Source: CAYQTO01 sp964420455 (GTDB lineage: Bacteria; Sumerlaeota; Sumerlaeia; SLMS01). Taken from it: 11,873 nucleotides of DNA. Both the position numbers and the translations under genes were made by a program. Below the pieces are notes generated by a model. The model was not told the origin of the DNA. It saw nothing but the letters and a program-made list of their open reading frames with translations, and searched no databases. This document shows, one piece after another, positions 7,244 to 11,873 of the stretch; position 1 is the stretch's first letter; each line of letters starts with the position of its first letter. The stretch is from assembly GCA_964420455.1 (NCBI GenBank), contig CAYQTO010000116.1:1-11873 (forward strand). Reading direction: 5' to 3'.

Positions 7244-8062
7244 ATGGATCCGATTTTCAGTGCTGAGCAGATGTCCGCCTATAGAGAAAGCGGTTACGTC
7301 GTCGTCCCAGACTTCTTCACCAACCGCGAAACACAGGCGCTCGTCGCCGAACTCCACCGCTTCCAGCGCGACGGCCTTCTGCGCAATGTCACCACCAAGG
7401 GCGACGGCGCCACCCACGACGACACGCGCCTCAACCTCCAGGTGATCCCCATCCACGACAAGTCGCCCCTGTTCCGCGCGCTCCCCTTCCACCCCAAGGT
7501 GGTCGCCGCCATCACCCAGCTCATCGGTGCGCCGGCGATCATCCACCTCGACCAGATTTTCCTCAAGCCGGCCCAGCATGGCACCGGCACCTCCTGGCAC
7601 CAGGACAACGCCTACTTCAAGATCGCCGACCCGATGATGGGCGTGGGGATGTGGACGGCGCTTCACGACTCGACGGTGGCCAACGGCACCATGGAAGTGG
7701 TTCCCGGCGCCTGGCGCGAGTCCCTCGAGCACACCCGCGACCCGAACTCGGACCATCACGTGCGCTGCTATCCGGACGAGTCCAAGGCTCTCCCGATCGA
7801 GATTCCCGCCGGCGGCGCCCTGTTCTTCTGCTACGGCCTGCCCCACTGCACGCGGGGCAACACGACGGAAAAGGACCGGGCGGGACTGGCGATGCATTTC
7901 CTGCGCGAGGACCACGCGCCGGCGGAACTCGTGGAGCCCGGGCGCAAGGAGCGGCCGCTGATCAACGGCCCGCGCTGCACCGGTGGCGAAGCGGAGTACG
8001 GCGACCGGGTGGCCGACCGCGTGGAGACGGAAATCGAGCGGGTGCTCGCCTCCGCCGTCTGA
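7244..8062 (+). CDS. Phytanoyl-CoA dioxygenase (PhyH)-family Fe(II)/2-oxoglutarate oxygenase
   Basis: This 272-aa product has the PhyH pattern. The N-terminus has the family's YRESGYVVVPDFF opening. Iron ligands are H119 and D121 (SWHQDNAYF) and the distal H201 (GLPHCTRGN), and R212 (KDRAGLAMHF) is placed to bind 2-oxoglutarate. A NGTMEVVPGAW stretch typical of the family lies between them. Such enzymes hydroxylate small molecules, lipids or modified sugars. The substrate here cannot be read from sequence. The start at 7244 is chosen over 7208 because GCGAGG lies eight bases upstream and the product then opens as the family does. It stands 165 bp after the glycosyltransferase in the same direction and is closed by a terminator. 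The gap before it shows only a weak palindrome and no clear promoter. Confidence 0.9.
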   Translation: MDPIFSAEQMSAYRESGYVVVPDFFTNRETQALVAELHRFQRDGLLRNVTTKGDGATHDDTRLNLQVIPIHDKSPLFRALPFHPKVVAAITQLIGAPAIIHLDQIFLKPAQHGTGTSWHQDNAYFKIADPMMGVGMWTALHDSTVANGTMEVVPGAWRESLEHTRDPNSDHHVRCYPDESKALPIEIPAGGALFFCYGLPHCTRGNTTEKDRAGLAMHFLREDHAPAELVEPGRKERPLINGPRCTGGEAEYGDRVADRVETEIERVLASAV

Positions 8063-8087
8063 CGAGCTTCTTTCTCCTCCCTCTGGG

Positions 8088-8128
8088 GCCCTCCGCGCTT
8101 GGTCAGTCGCGGGGGGCTTTCTTCTTTT
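8088..8128 (+). terminator. Intrinsic terminator after the PhyH gene
   Basis: On the plus-strand RNA, 8088-8097 (GCCCUCCGCG) pairs with 8108-8117 (CGCGGGGGGC) in a 10-bp stem with one U-G wobble and a 10-nt loop, followed by UUUCUUCUUUU (8118-8128). It starts 25 bp after the PhyH stop and overlaps the 3' end of the convergent DUF2834 gene. The U-tract is that gene's Lys/Ala-rich C-terminal codons read on the other strand. The minus-strand version has no U-tail, so it works one way only. Confidence 0.72.
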
Positions 8129-8465
8129 CGGCCCGAGGAGTTTTGGCGGTTTCCCGGAACCAGAGATACAGCGGCAGCCCGCACGCCGGCCCAACGACGA
8201 CCGTCGCCATGCCACACGCCACCCGCGCCCACAGGGCCACCCGGCCCGCCCCCTCCAGGGCGATCAGCATCAATACCGCCACCGCCGTAATCAGCAGGTC
8301 CGTCGTGAAGGCGGTTGCGACCACGTTGGCGAAGCCCAGCCGGATCAGCCCGCCAAAGCTGAAGTCGTTGCTGATGAAAAACTGAACGAGAAACAACCAG
8401 GGGACCAAGGCCCCTACGATCGCCATCACCAGATAGACCTGCGCGAGATTCCTGGGTCCCTTCAT
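8103..8465 (-). CDS. DUF2834-like three-helix membrane protein
   Basis: A 120-aa protein with three hydrophobic helices at about residues 9-30, 53-70 and 79-101. The conserved-looking N47...D56 between helices one and two (FANVVATAFTTDLLIT) and the GLPLYLWFRE ending of helix three match the pattern I associate with DUF2834 proteins. A charged, Lys-rich tail (RAEKKKAPRD) should face the cytoplasm. The function of the family is unknown to me. AAGGAGG seven bases before the ATG at 8465 is one of the strongest Shine-Dalgarno sites in the window. It follows deoC by 75 bp in the same direction and may share its transcript. Its 3' end is convergent with, and overlaps the terminator of, the PhyH gene. 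Confidence 0.78.
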   Translation of the reverse strand: MKGPRNLAQVYLVMAIVGALVPWLFLVQFFISNDFSFGGLIRLGFANVVATAFTTDLLITAVAVLMLIALEGAGRVALWARVACGMATVVVGPACGLPLYLWFRETAKTPRAEKKKAPRD

Positions 8466-8540
8466 GGGTCAGCCTCCTTGGGGTGTGTCCAGACATTCGG
8501 AGCGACAAATTGTGTGGCCGGTCGGTCAGGGGACGACTTG

Positions 8541-9332
8541 TCAGTAGCTTCCTTTAGCGGCGCGGCCGGTCACGATGGCAACGCCCGCGCTGGCGCCGAG
8601 GCGGCTGGCCCCCGCGGCAAGGAGCGCCCGCGCTCCGGTCGCATCGCGGACGCCCCCGCTCGCCTTAACCCCCATGTCGTTTCCGACGACCTCGCGCATC
8701 AGCCGTACATCCTCCTCCGTGGCCGCGCCGCCGGAGAATCCCGTGCAGGTCTTGACGAAATGCGCACCGGCCGCCTTCGAAAGGACGCACGCCGTGCGCT
8801 TCTCCTCGTCGGAAAGGAGCGCCGTCTCGATGATAACCTTCACCACGCGGCCCTCCGCCGCCTCGACGACCCCGCGAATGTCCTCCTGCACCCATCGGTA
8901 GTCGCCCGACTTCAGCCGCCCCACGGCAAGCACCATGTCTACCTCCGCCGCGCCGTCCTCCAACGCGAGCGCTGCCTCCGCCGCCTTGGACTCGCGCGAC
9001 CCCGCACCCAGGGGAAAGCCAACCACCGTGCACACGCGGACCTCGCTGCCGAGGAGCTCCGCCGCCGCCTGGCGCACCCACCCGCCGTTCACACACACGC
9101 TGGCAAATCCGTGCTCGCGTGCCTCCGCACACAGGGCGGCGATCTGGCTCGCGGTGGCGTCGGGCTTCAGGAGGGTATGGTCGATGAATGGCGCGAGGGC
9201 GGCATCCCCTTCGGGAAGGTGCCCGGGGGGGGCGAGTCCTGCAGCGTTGGCACCAAGCGGCTGTAGGAGCCCTCGCTCCGCCAGAACCTGTTCCACAACA
9301 GCGCCGACCCGCTCCCTCAGGAAGTCGTCCAT
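8541..9332 (-). CDS. deoC: Deoxyribose-phosphate aldolase DeoC
   Basis: This 263-aa TIM-barrel class I aldolase cleaves 2-deoxy-D-ribose 5-phosphate to acetaldehyde and glyceraldehyde 3-phosphate in deoxynucleoside breakdown. Motifs in order are IDHTLLKPDAT (50-60), CVNGGWV (80-86), VGFPLGAGSRESK (104-116), EVDMVLAVG with D132, the Schiff-base lysine K194 in HFVKTCTGFS, and K223 in GVKASGGVRD. Compared with the short (about 220 aa) bacterial DeoC it carries about 45 extra N-terminal residues, an amphipathic stretch LRERVGAVVEQVLAERGL plus an Ala/Pro linker. GGAGG six bases before the ATG at 9332 supports this start. It is divergent from the CgeB-like glycosyltransferase and leads into the DUF2834 gene. 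No other nucleoside-catabolism gene is present. Confidence 0.96.
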   Translation of the reverse strand: MDDFLRERVGAVVEQVLAERGLLQPLGANAAGLAPPGHLPEGDAALAPFIDHTLLKPDATASQIAALCAEAREHGFASVCVNGGWVRQAAAELLGSEVRVCTVVGFPLGAGSRESKAAEAALALEDGAAEVDMVLAVGRLKSGDYRWVQEDIRGVVEAAEGRVVKVIIETALLSDEEKRTACVLSKAAGAHFVKTCTGFSGGAATEEDVRLMREVVGNDMGVKASGGVRDATGARALLAAGASRLGASAGVAIVTGRAAKGSY

Positions 9333-9429
9333 CGGTTGCCTCCGTTCGCTGACAGTCGATCAAAGGTTTCGCCCCGCGCCGCGAACGTCAAATGGGAAGG
9401 GGTCCTTGCCGCTTGACCTTCCTCTTGTG

Positions 9430-9461
9430 CGCCTGACGTTCATCGCCATCCCCGTCAGGCG
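9430..9461. promoter_or_regulatory. Inverted repeat ahead of the CgeB-like glycosyltransferase
   Basis: A perfect 9-bp inverted repeat, CGCCTGACG (9430-9438) and CGTCAGGCG (9453-9461), has a 14-base spacer. It lies in the 144-bp divergent space between deoC and the glycosyltransferase and ends 15 bp before the latter's ATG. It could be an operator, or an RNA hairpin that limits access to the start codon. A TTGACC near 9413 could be a -35 element, but no convincing -10 is seen. Confidence 0.4.
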
Positions 9462-9476
9462 GTTGGTTGCTCCCTC

Positions 9477-10661
9477 ATGCGCGTCTTCGTGATCTGCCTT
9501 CAGACCGACCGGAAGTACGACGGCCCGGCAACGGGCTTCTGGCGAACGTACTTCAAGGGAGGCATCGAGGAGGCGGGGCACGAGTTCCTCGAGCCGGAGG
9601 GAGTCGACTGGGTCGAGTCGCTGGCCTTCTCGGACGTGCTGGAGCCGGCGGCCCAGCGGGAGGCCGCGGAGAACGCCTGGGCACTCACCCTTCGCCGCCT
9701 GCAGGAACTCCACCGCGAACGTCCGGTGGACCTTCTTCTTTCCTATGTCTTCCCCCAGCAGGTCATTCCCTCGGCCGTGGCACAAGTCCGCGACCTCGGG
9801 ATTCCGACGGTGAACTTCTTCTGCGACAATGTGCGCGAGTTCCGCCGCGTCCCCGAGGTTTTCCGGGCGTTCGACCTCCACTGGGTGCCCGAGCACAAGG
9901 CGCTCGACATGTATAGACGCGCGGGGCTCGAGCACCTCGCGGCGCCCATGCCGGTCTGGATTCCGCAAAAGTATCGCGACCTTGACTTCACGGAAGACCA
10001 CCCGCCGACGTTCATCGGCCGGCGCGACCTGTTGCGCGAGCAGGTGATGGCGGACGTGTTGCGCCAGGGCGTCGAGGTGCGGCTCCACGGCTTCGGTTGG
10101 CATTCCTCGACCACCCGGGGCGGGTCGTCGACGGCCGCCGCGCCCCGGCGGGCAACGTCGCCGGTCGAACTCCTTCGCCGCCAGGCCATCATGGTGCGGC
10201 GCAACGGACCGGCCAGCCTGTATTTCAAGTTTCTCGCAAGGAAGCCCAAGCCGCTGGCAGCCAACTATTTCGATGCCCAAGCGGGAGGGCCGGTGGAGGA
10301 CTTCCTCGATCATTCCCGTCGCGCGCGGGTCTCGATCGGCATCAACCGGTATCCGTCGCTGCGGCATTCGCTTCTTGCTCCGGACACTTACTCGCGGGCG
10401 CGCGACATCGAGGCACCCATGACCGGCTGCTGTTATCTCACGGAGTGGACGGAGGGCCTCGACGAGTACTACGATCTGGGGACGGAGATCGAGACTTGGA
10501 AGACGCCGGAGGAACTGGCAGAGAAGATCCGCGAGCTCGAGGCCGACGCCGGCCGGAGGCGCGAGCTGCGGGAGAACGGCCAGCGGCGTGCGCTCGCGGA
10601 CCATACCATCGGCCGGACCATCGGGCGCCTTGCCCGCCATCTCGGTATAGACAAGCCATGA
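9477..10661 (+). CDS. CgeB/GT1-like glycosyltransferase (GT-B fold)
   Basis: This 394-aa protein has an N-terminal domain opening MRVFVICLQTDRKYDGPATGFW and containing LGIPTVNFFCDNVREF, and a C-terminal domain of the glycosyl transferases group 1 (CgeB/YkvP-like) kind. In that domain SRARDIEAPMTGCCYLTEW holds the acidic E312 that in the family contacts the nucleotide-sugar, followed by DLGTEIETWKTPEELAEKI and a helical tail. An Arg-rich, low-complexity insert (about residues 212-225) joins the domains. No membrane helix is seen. Donor and acceptor are unknown. The ATG at 9477 has a weak ribosome site. The stop overlaps the ATG of the sulfotransferase as ATGA (10658-10661), so both enzymes probably act on one product, first adding a sugar and then sulfating it (inference). 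Confidence 0.85.
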   Translation: MRVFVICLQTDRKYDGPATGFWRTYFKGGIEEAGHEFLEPEGVDWVESLAFSDVLEPAAQREAAENAWALTLRRLQELHRERPVDLLLSYVFPQQVIPSAVAQVRDLGIPTVNFFCDNVREFRRVPEVFRAFDLHWVPEHKALDMYRRAGLEHLAAPMPVWIPQKYRDLDFTEDHPPTFIGRRDLLREQVMADVLRQGVEVRLHGFGWHSSTTRGGSSTAAAPRRATSPVELLRRQAIMVRRNGPASLYFKFLARKPKPLAANYFDAQAGGPVEDFLDHSRRARVSIGINRYPSLRHSLLAPDTYSRARDIEAPMTGCCYLTEWTEGLDEYYDLGTEIETWKTPEELAEKIRELEADAGRRRELRENGQRRALADHTIGRTIGRLARHLGIDKP

Positions 10662-11448
10662 CGCGCCCGATCGTCGTCGTCGGGTATCCCAAGAGTGGCA
10701 ACACCTGGCTGGCGCGGCTCGTCGCCGAACTGGTCGGTTGCCCGGTGGCGGGGTTCTGGCACTCGGGGCACGAGGAGCTCGCGGTGGAGGGGGAGGAGCG
10801 CCGGTCGGAATGGCGCGTCTACAAGGCCCACCATCGGCACGACGAATTGTTTTCGGCGGGGGAGGACCCGGCGCTACGGGCCGTCTATATTNNNNNNNNN
10901 NCGTGGCCATTTCGGCCGCGCATTACTTCCGGTTTCCGCGATGGCCGCGGGTGGCGGCGGCGCTCCGGTTCTTCCCCAAGGGCGACGGGCTATACCGGCG
11001 AGGCATCAGCCCCTGGCTCGAGCCCGAGCACTATCGCATCGACCGCATGTTGAGAACGATCGTGCACGGAGACGGGTCGGTGCATCCGTGGCTCGACCGG
11101 CCCTGGCGAGACCATTACCGGCCCTATCGCGAGGGCGACGCGGCGTTCGTTCGCTACGAGGACCTGCTTGCGGACCCGGCCCGCGAATGCCGGCGTGTGC
11201 TCGGCGTTCTCGGTCTCGAGCGGAGCGCGGAACAAATCCGGACCGCGGTGGAGAATCAGTCCTTCGATCGGAAGAAGGAGACGCTGCTGGCGGCGGGGGA
11301 GGCGTCCCGGGCGGCGTTCCTGCGGGCTGGACGCGCGGCCCAGTGGCGGACGCGGCTCTCGCCGGCCCAGCAGGCCTTCGCTCTCGAGCACCTCCGGCCG
11401 GCGTTGGAGGAACTCGGTTACCCGGCGGGCACCGCCCCTTCGCCTTGA
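10658..11448 (+). CDS. PAPS-dependent sulfotransferase, interrupted by an assembly gap
   Basis: The N-terminus MTRPIVVVGYPKSGNTWLARL holds the 5'-phosphosulfate loop of PAPS sulfotransferases (PKSGNTW, 11-17). The frame reads AVYI up to the N run at 10892. After the gap it resumes in a different frame as VAISAAHYFRFP and runs through FVRYEDLLADPARECRRVLGVLGL, typical of the family, to TGA at 11446-11448. The family consensus at the break is YIVRDPRDVAIS, the 3'-phosphate site. The missing piece would be VRDPR plus two bases of the Asp codon, about 17 bp, which restores the frame. The shift is therefore probably a placeholder effect, not a mutation. Expected length is about 265 aa. The enzyme transfers sulfate from PAPS to a hydroxyl or amine of an unknown acceptor. 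It is coupled by ATGA to the glycosyltransferase. Confidence 0.86.
10892..10901. other. Assembly gap (10 N)
   Basis: Ten unresolved bases lie inside the sulfotransferase gene. The reading frames on the two sides match only if the true length is 2 modulo 3, so 10 is a placeholder rather than a measured length. Confidence 0.95.
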
Positions 11449-11514
11449 CCCAAGGGCCCCGTGCCACCCTGATCCCCACGGTCTTCAATACTCTGCCCCG
11501 TCGCCCCGCGATCC

Positions 11515-11873
11515 GTGCTCCCTTCCGACTTCGACGCCCACATCCAAGCCCTCCGCACGAATATCGCGAGCGTCATTCGTGGAAAGGACGACGTGATTGA
11601 GTTATGCATCGTCGCCCTTCTCTCCCGCGGCCATATCCTGTTTGAGGACGTCCCCGGCGTCGGCAAGACCACCCTCGCCGCCACCATCGCCGAGTCCCTC
11701 GATTGCGCCTTTCAGCGCATCCAGTTCACTTCCGACATGTTGCCGTCGGATATCCTCGGGGTAACGATCTACGACCAGGACAAACGGGACTTCGAGTTCC
11801 GGCCGGGGCCCCTCTTCGCCAACATCGTCCTCGCCGACGAGATCAACCGCACCACGCCAAAGACCCAGTCGGC
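11515..11873 (+). CDS. MoxR-family AAA+ ATPase (partial, N-terminal third)
   Basis: The frame opens with GTG at 11515, the only plausible start after the in-frame TGA at 11470, and runs to the window edge (119 codons of a family usually near 320). Landmarks are IRGKDDVIELCIVALLSRGHILFEDVPG, the Walker A loop GVGKTTLA (48-55), FTSDMLPSDILGV (71-83), FRPGPLFANIVLADEINR with Walker B acids D108-E109, and TPKTQSA. MoxR ATPases are chaperone-like and usually sit beside DUF58/von Willebrand and transglutaminase genes that support envelope or enzyme maturation; any such partner would lie past the right edge. No Shine-Dalgarno precedes the GTG. It follows the sulfotransferase by 66 bp in the same direction. 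Confidence 0.9.
   Translation, partial: MLPSDFDAHIQALRTNIASVIRGKDDVIELCIVALLSRGHILFEDVPGVGKTTLAATIAESLDCAFQRIQFTSDMLPSDILGVTIYDQDKRDFEFRPGPLFANIVLADEINRTTPKTQS

Noticed and set aside
5458..7266. A 602-codon plus-strand open frame across the acetyltransferase and the DxD glycosyltransferase
   Set aside because: It spans two recognised genes in other frames and is extremely Arg/Pro-rich, as expected of a shadow in GC-rich DNA.
9360..10910. A 516-codon minus-strand frame over the CgeB-like gene that runs into the N gap
   Set aside because: It is antisense to a recognised glycosyltransferase, includes the unresolved bases and shows no domain.
10658..11448. The sulfotransferase as a frameshifted pseudogene
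   Set aside because: The frame change coincides with the N run, and the conserved motif predicts a gap length that restores the frame.

Overview
This 11.9 kb window is GC-rich bacterial DNA, tightly packed with genes and probably chromosomal. It reads like a draft or metagenome-assembled genome: both ends cut a gene, and a 10-N scaffold gap sits inside another. The complete ISC-type cysteine desulfurase/scaffold/A-type carrier/J-protein set is that of an ISC-bearing Gram-negative-type bacterium. I cannot fix the phylum from the sequence alone. I see no tRNA, rRNA, CRISPR array, IS element or integrase.

Layout. (1) 1-5946, minus strand. Read in transcription order this is an AAC(3)-family N-acetyltransferase (5092-5946), a translationally coupled unknown 200-aa protein (4493-5095), then iscS - iscU - iscA - hscB, a proline-rich small protein coupled to a polytopic GT-C-like membrane protein that runs off the left edge. 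(2) 6086-8062, plus strand: a DxD glycosyltransferase and a phytanoyl-CoA-dioxygenase-family oxygenase, closed by a good intrinsic terminator. (3) 8103-9332, minus strand: deoC followed by a DUF2834-type three-helix membrane protein. (4) 9477-11873, plus strand: a CgeB/GT1-like glycosyltransferase coupled (ATGA) to a PAPS-dependent sulfotransferase, then the N-terminal third of a MoxR AAA+ ATPase that runs off the right edge.

How the genes relate. IscS supplies sulfur to IscU. IscU keeps all its cluster ligands and the LPPxK chaperone-recognition motif, IscA is a carrier and HscB the co-chaperone. The usual hscA, fdx and iscR are absent here. A terminator-like hairpin between iscA and hscB suggests uneven expression of the two halves. 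Around this housekeeping core lie envelope or glycan genes: a GT-C-like protein, a GT-A enzyme, a GT-B enzyme, a sulfotransferase and perhaps an amino-sugar N-acetyltransferase. Together they suggest, as inference only, that the region contributes to a sulfated surface glycan or glycolipid.

The most worthwhile novelties are the unknown 200-aa partner of the acetyltransferase, the rearranged isc operon with its internal hairpin, and the coupled glycosyltransferase-sulfotransferase pair, whose PAPS-binding motif is hidden by the assembly gap.
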